The notes below the pieces were generated by a model. The model was not told the DNA's origin. It searched no databases and saw nothing but the letters and a program-made list of their open reading frames with translations. This document shows, one piece after another, positions 42,988 through 51,287 of a stretch of 64,000 nucleotides of DNA. Origin of the DNA: Prevotella sp. P5-50 (GTDB taxonomy: Bacteria > Bacteroidota > Bacteroidia > Bacteroidales > Bacteroidaceae); the NCBI RefSeq assembly GCF_002251295.1, contig NZ_NPJA01000050.1:1-64000 (forward strand). Reading direction: 5' to 3'. A program made the position numbers and the translations under genes. Position 1 is the stretch's first letter; each line of letters begins with the position of its first letter.

Positions 42988-45477
42988 TCTTGTTGTTTTA
43001 AGAACATTCTTCCTTTGTTCTGTCCTATAGGCTATTGGAGTACATTGATAGCGATGATAGAAACATGCAATAAAGTAGTTTGCCGATACGAAACCACACA
43101 TTTTGGCAATTTCAGGAATACCCATTGTAGATTCACTCAGCATCTTCTTTGATGTTTCAAGGCGTAGCGATATCAAGAAATGGATTGGGTTTTTATGGCT
43201 GTTAGCCATTACCATTTTCGAAAGTTCCACTTCGTCCACTTCAGCCTTTTCAGCCAATCGTCTGAGCGAAAGATGTTCGTTGTGATCGATGAGCAGATGA
43301 GGCATGATTTTCAACATCATTTGCTCGTACATATATTCTCCTACATCCCCCTTGTCATCCGCGCCACCATTATTGTTTAATGGCTCAAGTACAGAGTTCT
43401 CATGTTGTTTACAGCGTTGCACAAATGTTTTCAATCGTTTCATTACCTGCGCTTCAACATTAATCCATTTCACGCGCATACGAATATATTTGTTGTACAC
43501 CATTAGGTTGCCTACAATCAACACACACAGCGTCAATCCTAAAAGGACATATATGATAGTGGTGCGCCACCATGGCTCTTTCACGTAAATATGCCACACG
43601 TATGGTTTTTCTGTCCAATACTCAGGACTCATAGATGCTTGTAGCTCCACTTCATAATGTCCGGGGCTTATTCCCGACAAAGGTAAATGCAAAGCGCCTT
43701 TCTTATCCACCAATCCCCTTCCGTTGTAGGTTGATAAAACGGTCCATTCGTTATATGGTTCACATCCTTTTACGCGTACTCTATAATAGGTCTGAAACGG
43801 ACGAAAATAGTTCAGACTGACAAACATCAACGTAATAGAGTTTTGGTCATAATTGAAGTACATATCACGTGTACGCGAGATAGCTACATCGGTTACTACG
43901 TTATCATTAAACCGCTCTCCCGGATGCACTTCATGACCATTCATCAGGATTTTGCACATTTGGGGAGTTAACCGGATTTTTTTGATTGCCTGTGTGTGGA
44001 ACTTGTCAGGATGGAATGTCACCATGTGGTCAAGCGACTTGAAAATGATGGTACCGTCCGCCAGCTTGAGACTTGCTCCTTCTGTAAACGCTTCGTCAGG
44101 TACGTTATCTATTCCTGCAAAGTACTCAATATGATTGACTTTGTTGTTCTTGACATCTATATGTGCTATACCATAACTTGTACTAACCCAAATATTGTGG
44201 TTGTTGTCTTCTATCACAGCACGTATTACCTCATTGGCAAGCCCATCCTTGTAGCCATACTCTATAGTCTTTGCATTAGGTCTCATAAGACGTATTCCGC
44301 TATAGGTTCCTTGCCAAGTCCATCCTCTGCTATCTACAAACGAGCAAGTGATTGTTGGAGGCAGATTTTTTATATTGGTTTTAATCGCTTTAGCCATCTG
44401 GGACTCGTAGCGTTTAAAAAAATCGGTATTGGTTCCGTATTGTTGTATAGGCGACGTATATGGTTTGCAATAGAGTAATCCTCTGTGTTTAGTTCCAAGC
44501 CACATACCGCCTTGTTTATCGAAGGTAAGGGCATTAATGTCAGGAACCATTCGTTGACCGTTGTCTAATGTGATTTCAGCATGGTGTTTTGTTTCTTCAG
44601 TTGTCAGGTTATATGTCCAATAACCTTCTACGCATGCAATATAGAGCTTGTTATCATGAACGACCATAGAGTTTAGACTGTAAGGAGTTTGGAGAATTGT
44701 TTTGGCACTCCGCTTCTTAACATCTAAATAAAGCAAAATTGATTTATTGACTCCTGTACGAATCTGAAAAATACCTTGTTCGGTTTTACACAAGACGCTG
44801 GTTGCATTGTAGCGTTTGCCAGCTTCTGCTGTCAAAGTATGTATCGTGTATAGTATTTTTTTTGTGTTAATATCATACACATCTACATCGCCATTGTTAT
44901 AAAAGAGAAATAGCCGATTTTCAAAACGGGAAATATCCTGCAAAGGGTAACGCTTGATTTTAAGCGTACACTTCGTGTGAATGTTGACCAATTTGTCTCC
45001 CAACACCACCCAAACGGTAGCTGTCTCGTCAGCAAATAAGTCATCTACCTTGTTTTTGATACCATAAGAGTTGAACACGCCTTGTACATCATCGATAAAC
45101 TCTTCTTTTCTTAGATCCACACATGTGACACGATGGGTGTCTTTAACCCAGAGATGCTGATTATTATCAAAATAGACATGCGAATAACCTGTGTATTTTG
45201 CCAAGGGATAGACATTAGACGGCTGTGGGTCTATATGTGTGAATGTCACACCATCAAAGAAGTTCACGTGACCAAGTGTGGTGAGGATGATGCGGCCCGT
45301 TGTCGTGCAACTAATCGTCTGCGCACTATTATCTATCATGCCGTGTGACGAGGTATAAACCCTGAACACCCGATCTGCTTCGTTTGCTTTGGTATAAAAT
45401 GGTTCAAAAAACAGCATTAATGCTATTATCACACAGCAAATTATTGTTCGTTTAGTCATTTTCGGTTTAGTAGTCAT
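42979..45477 (-). CDS. Membrane-bound propeller sensor with AraC-type output (no kinase)
   Basis: An 832-residue protein. A signal/TM segment (about 8-28) is followed by two-component-regulator-propeller repeats in the periplasm (about 35-540), a Y_Y_Y domain (about 550-630), one TM (about 640-663) and a cytoplasmic AraC-family HTH (about 725-832; HLSLRRLAEKAEVDEVELSKM and IPEIAKMCGFVSANYF). Hybrid two-component systems of Bacteroidota share the propeller/Y_Y_Y/TM/HTH layout but have kinase and receiver domains between TM and HTH. Here only about 60 residues separate them, so it is a one-component membrane regulator. The ATG 45477 lies 11 bp after the -7 box; ATG 45459 is an alternative. Confidence 0.85.
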   Translation of the reverse strand: MTTKPKMTKRTIICCVIIALMLFFEPFYTKANEADRVFRVYTSSHGMIDNSAQTISCTTTGRIILTTLGHVNFFDGVTFTHIDPQPSNVYPLAKYTGYSHVYFDNNQHLWVKDTHRVTCVDLRKEEFIDDVQGVFNSYGIKNKVDDLFADETATVWVVLGDKLVNIHTKCTLKIKRYPLQDISRFENRLFLFYNNGDVDVYDINTKKILYTIHTLTAEAGKRYNATSVLCKTEQGIFQIRTGVNKSILLYLDVKKRSAKTILQTPYSLNSMVVHDNKLYIACVEGYWTYNLTTEETKHHAEITLDNGQRMVPDINALTFDKQGGMWLGTKHRGLLYCKPYTSPIQQYGTNTDFFKRYESQMAKAIKTNIKNLPPTITCSFVDSRGWTWQGTYSGIRLMRPNAKTIEYGYKDGLANEVIRAVIEDNNHNIWVSTSYGIAHIDVKNNKVNHIEYFAGIDNVPDEAFTEGASLKLADGTIIFKSLDHMVTFHPDKFHTQAIKKIRLTPQMCKILMNGHEVHPGERFNDNVVTDVAISRTRDMYFNYDQNSITLMFVSLNYFRPFQTYYRVRVKGCEPYNEWTVLSTYNGRGLVDKKGALHLPLSGISPGHYEVELQASMSPEYWTEKPYVWHIYVKEPWWRTTIIYVLLGLTLCVLIVGNLMVYNKYIRMRVKWINVEAQVMKRLKTFVQRCKQHENSVLEPLNNNGGADDKGDVGEYMYEQMMLKIMPHLLIDHNEHLSLRRLAEKAEVDEVELSKMVMANSHKNPIHFLISLRLETSKKMLSESTMGIPEIAKMCGFVSANYFIACFYHRYQCTPIAYRTEQRKNVLKTTRLS

Positions 45478-45488
45478 GTAACTTGTCG

Positions 45489-45496
45489 CAAAGTTA
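45489..45496 (-). promoter_or_regulatory. -7 promoter element of the propeller-AraC gene
   Basis: Minus-strand TAACTTTG, 11 bp before ATG 45477. Confidence 0.6.
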
Positions 45497-45605
45497 AGCA
45501 AAATGCTTGTGAAAAACAAGTTTTTGAACCGAAAATTGCTTGGTAAGGTACAAAATGCTTGTTATTTTCCACTTCTGTTGATTATTCTACAGATGGCTTT
45601 TACCG

Positions 45606-45655
45606 TTGGGAGCTATTTGGGAGAAACTAGGAAGAAACTAGGGAGGAACTAAGGA
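45606..45655 (+). repeat. 11-bp phased GGGA array
   Basis: Words TTGGGA, TTGGGA, TAGGAA, TAGGGA and TAAGGA start at 45606, 45617, 45628, 45639 and 45650, exactly 11 bp apart. Directly after it come two 'ttcgggatg' words (45660-45690), a word also found near the 30.3-kb array, which has the reverse orientation. Confidence 0.75.
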
Positions 45656-45753
45656 GACATTCGGGATGTGCCCGGAATGTGTTCGGGATGCCCCTTGCCA
45701 TCGGCTGAGATAAATTCGTTACTCAACTATTTAGAAAGCATTATTCTGCAAGC

Positions 45754-45788
45754 AAAAAATAATCCTATGAATATTAAATTCATAGGAT
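45754..45788 (-). terminator. Intrinsic terminator after tRNA-Pro
   Basis: ATCCTATGAAT (45762-45772) and ATTCATAGGAT (45778-45788) form a perfect 11-bp stem. On the minus strand it is followed by TATTTTTTGC. It lies 15 bp after the tRNA 3' end. Confidence 0.8.
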
Positions 45789-45803
45789 CTTTCTTATGTT
45801 TTG

Positions 45804-45876
45804 TCGAGGTGACAGGACTCGAACCTGCGACAGCCTGGTCCCAAACCAGGAACGCTACCAACTGCGCTACACCTCG
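45804..45876 (-). tRNA. tRNA-Pro (anticodon TGG)
   Basis: Minus-strand cloverleaf with acceptor CGAGGTG/CACCTCG, discriminator A, anticodon stem CCTGG/CCAGG around loop TTTGGGA, and T-loop GGTTCGAGTCC. A -7 box lies upstream and an intrinsic terminator downstream. Confidence 0.93.
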
Positions 45877-45896
45877 TTGCTTTATCTAAGCGGGTG

Positions 45897-45904
45897 CAAA
45901 AGTA
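45897..45904 (-). promoter_or_regulatory. -7 promoter element of tRNA-Pro
   Basis: Minus-strand TACTTTTG, 20 bp before the tRNA 5' end, followed by CACCCGCTTA, a trailing sequence similar to that at tRNA-Thr. Confidence 0.6.
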
Positions 45905-46083
45905 CAAATAATTTGGCAGACAAAAGACTAAAAACAGAAAAATCTTTCGTTTTTAACATTATTTTAAGACTTCAGACCTTTTAGTCTTTTATCTGCCACT
46001 TTATTATCCGCTTATTCACTCACTCTACATCGGGTTTACAAAGTGCATCCGACGTAAAAAGTGGTAAAAACTGGCTTTCTCTT

Positions 46084-47271
46084 TTACTTGATAATGCCTT
46101 GCTCGACAAATATCTTCTTCAGAATTTCTACAGAGCGCTCCACCTGCTCTTCAGTATGGGTAGCCATGAGTGCATAGCGCACGAGAGTATCCTGAGGTGC
46201 ACATGCAGGAGGAATAACAGGATTGATGAATACTCCTGCATTAAAGGCAAGTGCTGTTACAAGGAATGTCTTCTCCACATCACGCACATAAAGTGGAATA
46301 ATAGGACTCTCTGTTTCTCCAATTTCAAAACCTTCTTCCTGGAAACGCTTCAAAGCATACTTCGTTACTTTCCACAAAGCCTCTATGCGCTCTGGCTCTT
46401 TCTGCAAGATGTGCAGAGCCTCAAGAGCTGCGGCTGTAGCTGCCGGAGTGTTAGAAGCCGAGAAAATATAGGTACGACAATTATGACGCAGGAAATTGAT
46501 GGTATCTTTATCTCCTGCAATAAATCCACCAATAGAAGCCAAAGATTTAGAGAATGTTCCCATAATAAGATCTACCTCATCGGTCAAACCGAAATAGTCA
46601 CAAACTCCACGTCCATGGTCTCCGAATACTCCAATACCGTGAGCTTCATCAACCATGATAGAACAGTTGTATTTATGCTTCAGCTCTACAATTTCTGGAA
46701 GTTTAGCCAAATCACCTTCCATCGAGAATACACCATCCACCACTATAAGTTTCACGGCCTCGTGAGGAAGATTCTGAAGCACACGCTCCAAATCTGCCAT
46801 ATCATTATGCTTGTAATGTAGCTGACGAGCAAACGAGAGACGACGTCCATCAACAATACTTGCATGGTCACGATCATCACAGATAATGTAGTCGTTCTTA
46901 CCCACTACCATTGCCAACACTCCTTGATTCACACTAAAGCCAGTTGACAAGCAGAGGCAGTCGTCTTTATGAACAAACGCCGAGATTTCTTTTTCCAACT
47001 TGACGTGAAGATCAAGAGTACCATTAAGAAAACGGCTACCTGCACAGCCTGAACCATATTGATCCAAAGCAGCTTTAGCAGCATCAATGATTCGCTGGTC
47101 ACCAGTCAATCCTGTATAAGCATTAGAGCCAAACATCAAAACTTTGTGGCCGCCCATTTCTACCTCCGTACCCTGTTTTCCTGTAATTTCACGGAAATAG
47201 GGATAAACACCAGCCTCCATAAATTTCTGAGGCTCGCGATAGTTTTTGTATCTTTCTTGTAATTGTCCCAT
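46084..47271 (-). CDS. spt: Serine palmitoyltransferase
   Basis: A 395-residue alpha-oxoamine synthase that condenses serine with a fatty acyl-CoA or acyl-ACP, the first step of sphingolipid synthesis. The N-terminus (AGVYPYFREITGKQGTEVEMGG, residues 20-41) is that of Bacteroidales SPT. PLP-binding Lys242 lies in GTFSKSLAS and DEAH is at 208-211. Glycine C-acetyltransferase is the closest alternative, but the N-terminal signature and a lipid kinase in divergent position favour SPT. It has its own -7 box. Confidence 0.88.
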   Translation of the reverse strand: MGQLQERYKNYREPQKFMEAGVYPYFREITGKQGTEVEMGGHKVLMFGSNAYTGLTGDQRIIDAAKAALDQYGSGCAGSRFLNGTLDLHVKLEKEISAFVHKDDCLCLSTGFSVNQGVLAMVVGKNDYIICDDRDHASIVDGRRLSFARQLHYKHNDMADLERVLQNLPHEAVKLIVVDGVFSMEGDLAKLPEIVELKHKYNCSIMVDEAHGIGVFGDHGRGVCDYFGLTDEVDLIMGTFSKSLASIGGFIAGDKDTINFLRHNCRTYIFSASNTPAATAAALEALHILQKEPERIEALWKVTKYALKRFQEEGFEIGETESPIIPLYVRDVEKTFLVTALAFNAGVFINPVIPPACAPQDTLVRYALMATHTEEQVERSVEILKKIFVEQGIIK

Positions 47272-47317
47272 GAGAATAGTTATCTACAGCTGAGCTGTTT
47301 TTATTCGTTTCGAACTG

Positions 47318-47325
47318 CAAAGTTA
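47318..47325 (-). promoter_or_regulatory. -7 promoter element of spt
   Basis: Minus-strand TAACTTTG, 46 bp before ATG 47271. Confidence 0.65.
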
Positions 47326-47419
47326 CACAAATTTTATCAAAACGTGCAAAAAAAGAAATATTATTCGTTATTAAAATGTAATTTTATCTATTTTTGCATA
47401 CTTTTTGAACGATTATTAG

Positions 47420-47427
47420 TACATTTG
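47420..47427 (+). promoter_or_regulatory. -7 promoter element of the lipid kinase gene
   Basis: TACATTTG, only 6 bp before ATG 47434, so the transcript should be practically leaderless. Confidence 0.6.
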
Positions 47428-47433
47428 CATCGC

Positions 47434-48471
47434 ATGAACGAAAAGAAAAGAATAACATTCATAGTCAATCCCATATCGGGAACGCATGGAAAGGATGCTA
47501 TTCCTGACATGATTGCCAGCGAAATCGATGCACAACGCTTCGATGTTACTATTCGATTGACCGAACATGCCGGCCATGCTGCATCAATCGCACGCGAGTG
47601 TGCAGACAATGGTGCCGACATCGTCGTGGCAGTTGGTGGCGACGGAACCGTCAATGAAGTGGCGCGATCACTCACCCACACAGACACGGCTTTGGGAATC
47701 GTGCCCTGCGGTTCTGGAAATGGCCTTGCCCGCCATCTTTGCTTGCCGCTCAATCCACGCAAGGCATTAGGAGTCATCAACCGGGGTGTCGTAGAAAGTT
47801 TCGACTATGGAGTCATCAACGGACTGCCGTTTTTCTGCACCTGTGGCATGGGATTCGACGCGTTCATCTCACTCAAGTTCGCAGAAGCCGGCAAGCGTGG
47901 ACCGCTCACCTATATAGAAAATGTGCTAAAAGAAGGTCTGAAATACAAGCCAGAAACCTATGAAGTCACCGACGATACCGGTGCACGAAGCTACAAAGCA
48001 TTCCTCATTGCCTGTGCCAATGCATCACAATATGGCAACAATGCCTATATTGCACCAAATGCAACCATGAAAGACGGTATGATGGACGTCATCATCATGG
48101 AGCCATTTACAGCATTGGAAGCACCACAGATCAGCATCGACCTGATGAACAAGACGCTGACCAACAATTCTAAAATCAAAACCTTTAAGACGCGGTCCAT
48201 TCATATCCACCGTTCCCAACCTGGCGCCATCCATTACGATGGAGACCCGATCATGACAAGTTCCGATGTCGATGTGCATATCGAACCGGCAGGAATCCGT
48301 ATCGTCACCAACCCCAATGCCATGGAAGACCCCTGTCAACCCAATCCTTTCCTCAACGCATTCAGCGATTTCTTCAATAATATAAATAATGTTCGCGAGG
48401 ATATTGAGAAAAGCGGCAGACGTATTCAAGCCATGAACAAACTAATGCTGCGTAAACTATCCAAATTATAA
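47434..48471 (+). CDS. Diacylglycerol/sphingosine-kinase-type lipid kinase
   Basis: A 345-residue cytoplasmic protein with the DAGK catalytic domain. FIVNPISGTHGK (residues 9-20), VAVGGDGTVNEVA (65-77) and PCGSGNGLARHL (about 93-104) are the ATP- and substrate-binding motifs. The fold covers diacylglycerol kinases, YegS and sphingosine kinases. Its position divergent from serine palmitoyltransferase suggests a sphingoid base or ceramide substrate, but this is inference from neighbourhood only. The frame extends upstream to 47263, but that part spans both promoters; ATG 47434 is the start. Confidence 0.88.
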   Translation: MNEKKRITFIVNPISGTHGKDAIPDMIASEIDAQRFDVTIRLTEHAGHAASIARECADNGADIVVAVGGDGTVNEVARSLTHTDTALGIVPCGSGNGLARHLCLPLNPRKALGVINRGVVESFDYGVINGLPFFCTCGMGFDAFISLKFAEAGKRGPLTYIENVLKEGLKYKPETYEVTDDTGARSYKAFLIACANASQYGNNAYIAPNATMKDGMMDVIIMEPFTALEAPQISIDLMNKTLTNNSKIKTFKTRSIHIHRSQPGAIHYDGDPIMTSSDVDVHIEPAGIRIVTNPNAMEDPCQPNPFLNAFSDFFNNINNVREDIEKSGRRIQAMNKLMLRKLSKL

Positions 48472-48476
48472 AAAAC

Positions 48477-48638
48477 ATGCAATACACCCTTGTCTTCATA
48501 GTCCTTGTCTTATGCGTGGGATATATTGCTTGGCGCATTTACCGTCAGCTTTCTGACCACGAAAATCCATGTCAAGGCTGCAAAGGATGCGAATTAAGCA
48601 AAAAAAACAGGAAAAAATTTGGTTGTTCAAAAAAATAG
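48477..48638 (+). CDS. Small Cys-rich membrane protein (FeoB-associated type)
   Basis: A 53-residue frame from ATG 48477, six bases after the lipid kinase stop. Residues 4-20 are one TM helix (TLVFIVLVLCVGYIAW), followed by a cytoplasmic tail with NPCQGCKGCELSKK, i.e. three closely spaced cysteines (C-x2-C-x2-C) and one more near the end. This is the pattern of 'FeoB-associated Cys-rich membrane' proteins, although no feoB is in the window. Its stop lies 3 bp before the tRNA-Cys promoter. Confidence 0.7.
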   Translation: MQYTLVFIVLVLCVGYIAWRIYRQLSDHENPCQGCKGCELSKKNRKKFGCSKK

Positions 48639-48641
48639 TAT

Positions 48642-48649
48642 TACCTTTG
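48642..48649 (+). promoter_or_regulatory. -7 promoter element of tRNA-Cys
   Basis: TACCTTTG, 17 bp before the tRNA 5' end. Confidence 0.65.
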
Positions 48650-48666
48650 CACTCGCTTAACAACAA

Positions 48667-48738
48667 GGTGCCTTGGATGAGTGGCTTAGTCAACGGTCTG
48701 CAAAACCGTCTACGGCGGTTCGAATCCGCCAGGCACCT
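48667..48738 (+). tRNA. tRNA-Cys (anticodon GCA)
   Basis: Acceptor GGTGCCT/AGGCACC with discriminator T, anticodon stem ACGGT/ACCGT around loop CTGCAAA, and T-loop GGTTCGAATCC. It has its own promoter and terminator. Confidence 0.93.
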
Positions 48739-48757
48739 CAAGAGTAAGGTTAACAGA

Positions 48758-48783
48758 AAGAGAGTCCACACGACTCTCTTTTT
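48758..48783 (+). terminator. Intrinsic terminator after tRNA-Cys
   Basis: AAGAGAGTC (48758-48766) pairs with GACTCTCTT (48772-48780) and is followed by TTTC. Confidence 0.75.
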
Positions 48784-48943
48784 CTATATCATAAAATACT
48801 GCACAAGCCACATAGCTTCCACCAGGACATAATCAACCAGTCCACAAAAAAAATGTGTGGCTTATTTTCCTCTTCAGTTTTTACGGGTACAACGAAAATA
48901 AACGAAAGAACACAGAAGATTTGCTTTTTAGAAATATTATGCG

Positions 48944-48951
48944 TATCTTTG
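48944..48951 (+). promoter_or_regulatory. -7 promoter element of the HD-domain gene
   Basis: TATCTTTG; it excludes the upstream ATG at 48939 and the longer frame from 48855. Confidence 0.65.
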
Positions 48952-48977
48952 TGTATCATTTTGAAAACCACCTGCCC

Positions 48978-50198
48978 ATGAACGGATATTCCATCATCAA
49001 CGACCCGGTTTTCGGTTTTATAAAAATCGGAAAAGGACTGCACTACGATATCGTGCAACACCAGTTGTTCCAACGCTTGAATCGCATCAACCAACTCGGA
49101 CTCGCATCTGTGGTATATCCAGGAGCACGACATACACGCTTCCAGCATTCCATCGGCGCCTACCACTTGATGTCAGAAGCAATCAAGTCGTTACTTGAGA
49201 AAGGCGTATATATCTTCGACATGGAAGCGGAAGCTGTTCTTGCAGCCATCCTCATGCACGACATCGGTCATGGCCCTTTCTCACATGCCCTGGAGAATAC
49301 GCTCATCCACGACATATCGCACGAAGAGATTTCCATGATGATGATGGAACGCATGAATGAAGACTTTCATGGCGCTCTCAACCTCGCCATTTCTATCTTC
49401 AAAGACGAATACCACAACAAGATATTCCACCAACTCATTTCCAGCCAATTGGACATGGACCGTCTCGACTACCTGCGTCGCGATTCATTCTTTACCGGAG
49501 TGACTGAAGGAAACATTGGCAGCGATAGAATCATCAAGATGCTCAACGTGGTGGATGAACAACTCGTGGTGGAGTCGAAAGGTATATATTCAATAGAAAA
49601 CTACCTGACAACGAGACGTCTGATGTACTGGCAGGTCTATCTGCACAAAACCGCCGTAGGATACGAAAAAGTATTGATCAACACACTACGAAGAGCAAAA
49701 GACCTCGTAAGAAAAGGAAATTCCCTTTTCGCCCCTCCCGCCCTCGCCTATTTTCTGAACAACGACATCAGCGCAGAAGACTTCCGGACCCAAAGTGCTG
49801 CATTACGCCATTATGCCGACCTTGACGATTGCGATATATGGAGTACACTCAAGGTATGGAGATACAACGAAGACAAAATTCTTTCCACTCTTGCCACAGA
49901 CATGCTCGATAGAAAACTATTTAAAGTAGAAGTTCTTGAAAACGCTCCTGACAAGCATACTATCAACGAGATACGCAAGAATATAGCAGACACATTAGAC
50001 ATCTCTTTCGAAGAAACTGAATACATGGTATCCGTCGCTGAAATAGGCAAAGACATGTACAATCCAGAAGACGACAGTATCGGTATTCTTTACAAAGACG
50101 GTACCGTTAAGGATATTTCAGAGGCTTCAGAAATTCTCAATGTACAACTACTTTCCAAAAAAATACGCAAATATTACCTTTGTTACCAAAGAGTTTGA
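48978..50198 (+). CDS. HD-domain phosphohydrolase
   Basis: A 406-residue protein starting [20 protein letters not shown]-domain metal ligands are visible in [15 protein letters not shown] (about residues 51-65) and [15 protein letters not shown] (about 93-107), followed by [15 protein letters not shown] (about 155-170). This is the dGTPase/SAMHD-like HD family, close to YwfO-type proteins; substrate probably a nucleotide, not proven. The start is fixed by the promoter at 48944. The lpxD promoter lies just after its stop. Confidence 0.9.
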   Translation: MNGYSIINDPVFGFIKIGKGLHYDIVQHQLFQRLNRINQLGLASVVYPGARHTRFQHSIGAYHLMSEAIKSLLEKGVYIFDMEAEAVLAAILMHDIGHGPFSHALENTLIHDISHEEISMMMMERMNEDFHGALNLAISIFKDEYHNKIFHQLISSQLDMDRLDYLRRDSFFTGVTEGNIGSDRIIKMLNVVDEQLVVESKGIYSIENYLTTRRLMYWQVYLHKTAVGYEKVLINTLRRAKDLVRKGNSLFAPPALAYFLNNDISAEDFRTQSAALRHYADLDDCDIWSTLKVWRYNEDKILSTLATDMLDRKLFKVEVLENAPDKHTINEIRKNIADTLDISFEETEYMVSVAEIGKDMYNPEDDSIGILYKDGTVKDISEASEILNVQLLSKKIRKYYLCYQRV

Positions 50199-50209
50199 GA
50201 AAAAAATTG

Positions 50210-50217
50210 TAACTTTG
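50210..50217 (+). promoter_or_regulatory. -7 promoter element of the lpxD cluster
   Basis: TAACTTTG, 30 bp before ATG 50248. The cluster lpxD, lpxC/fabZ, lpxA, miaA and PBP1A probably depends on it. Confidence 0.65.
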
Positions 50218-50247
50218 CACCAATTTAATATTATTACAAACAAAAAT

Positions 50248-51285
50248 ATGGAGTTTACAGCCAAACAAATAGCCGATTTTATCGGTGGTCGTGTAGAAGG
50301 TGACGATAACGCCACTGTACACACTTTTTCGAAAATTGAAGAAGGCACAAAAGGTTCCATTACCTTCTTGTCAAATCCTAAATACACACAGTATATTTAC
50401 GACACCAAGGCAAGTATTGTTCTTGTCAACAACGATTTGGTACTGGACCACCCTGTAGAAGCCACACTCATCCGTGTGGAAAATGCTTATGAGTGTGTGG
50501 CTAAATTGTTGCAACTCTATGCCGCAAGCATGCCCAAGAAGAAAGGCATCGATCCACTGGCATTCGTTAGCCCAACCGCAAAAATCGGCGCAGATGTATA
50601 TATTGGCGCCTTTGCATACATTGGAGACGGCACAACAGTTGGCGACAACACTCAGATTTACCCCCATACTGTAGTAGGCGACGGCGTGAGCATCGGCAAC
50701 GATTGCCTGCTCTATCCCAACGTCACCATTTATCAGGGTTGCCGCCTGGGTAACGATGTAACAATCCATGCTGGTAGCGTGATTGGTGCAGACGGATTCG
50801 GTTTTGCCCCCAGCCAAGAGGGTTATGATAAGATACCACAAATTGGTATCGTGGTCATCGAAGATCATGTAGAAATTGGTGCCAACACATGTGTTGACCG
50901 TTCTACCATGGGACAGACCGTACTTCATAAAGGTGTGAAGATAGACAACCTCATCCAGGTGGCTCACAACTGTGAGATTGGTGAGAACACGGTAATGTCT
51001 GCCCAGGTTGGCCTTGCTGGTTCTACTAAGATAGGCGCTTGGTGTATGGTAGGTGGACAGGCAGGATTCTCTGGTCATATCCACGTGGCAGACAAGACAT
51101 TCATCGGCGCACAGGCTGGCGTAATCAGTAACACAAAAGGCAATGGTGAGCAATTGATTGGTTCTCCTGCCATTGAACCAAAGGGATTCTTCAAATCCTC
51201 TGCCATCTTCCGTAAGTTGCCCGATATGTATCGTGAACTCCACATGCTTCGTAAAGAACTCGATGAATTGAAAAAACAAAAATAA
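50248..51285 (+). CDS. lpxD: UDP-3-O-acylglucosamine N-acyltransferase
   Basis: Third step of lipid A synthesis. A 345-residue protein starting [19 protein letters not shown], with the uridine-binding N-terminal domain (about 1-100) and a left-handed beta-helix of hexapeptide repeats (about 105-310). The catalytic histidine lies in [13 protein letters not shown] (about residues 235-247). The frame reaches back to 50140, but homology and the promoter place the start at 50248. lpxC/fabZ follows after 2 bp. Confidence 0.95.
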   Translation: MEFTAKQIADFIGGRVEGDDNATVHTFSKIEEGTKGSITFLSNPKYTQYIYDTKASIVLVNNDLVLDHPVEATLIRVENAYECVAKLLQLYAASMPKKKGIDPLAFVSPTAKIGADVYIGAFAYIGDGTTVGDNTQIYPHTVVGDGVSIGNDCLLYPNVTIYQGCRLGNDVTIHAGSVIGADGFGFAPSQEGYDKIPQIGIVVIEDHVEIGANTCVDRSTMGQTVLHKGVKIDNLIQVAHNCEIGENTVMSAQVGLAGSTKIGAWCMVGGQAGFSGHIHVADKTFIGAQAGVISNTKGNGEQLIGSPAIEPKGFFKSSAIFRKLPDMYRELHMLRKELDELKKQK

Positions 51286-51287
51286 AT

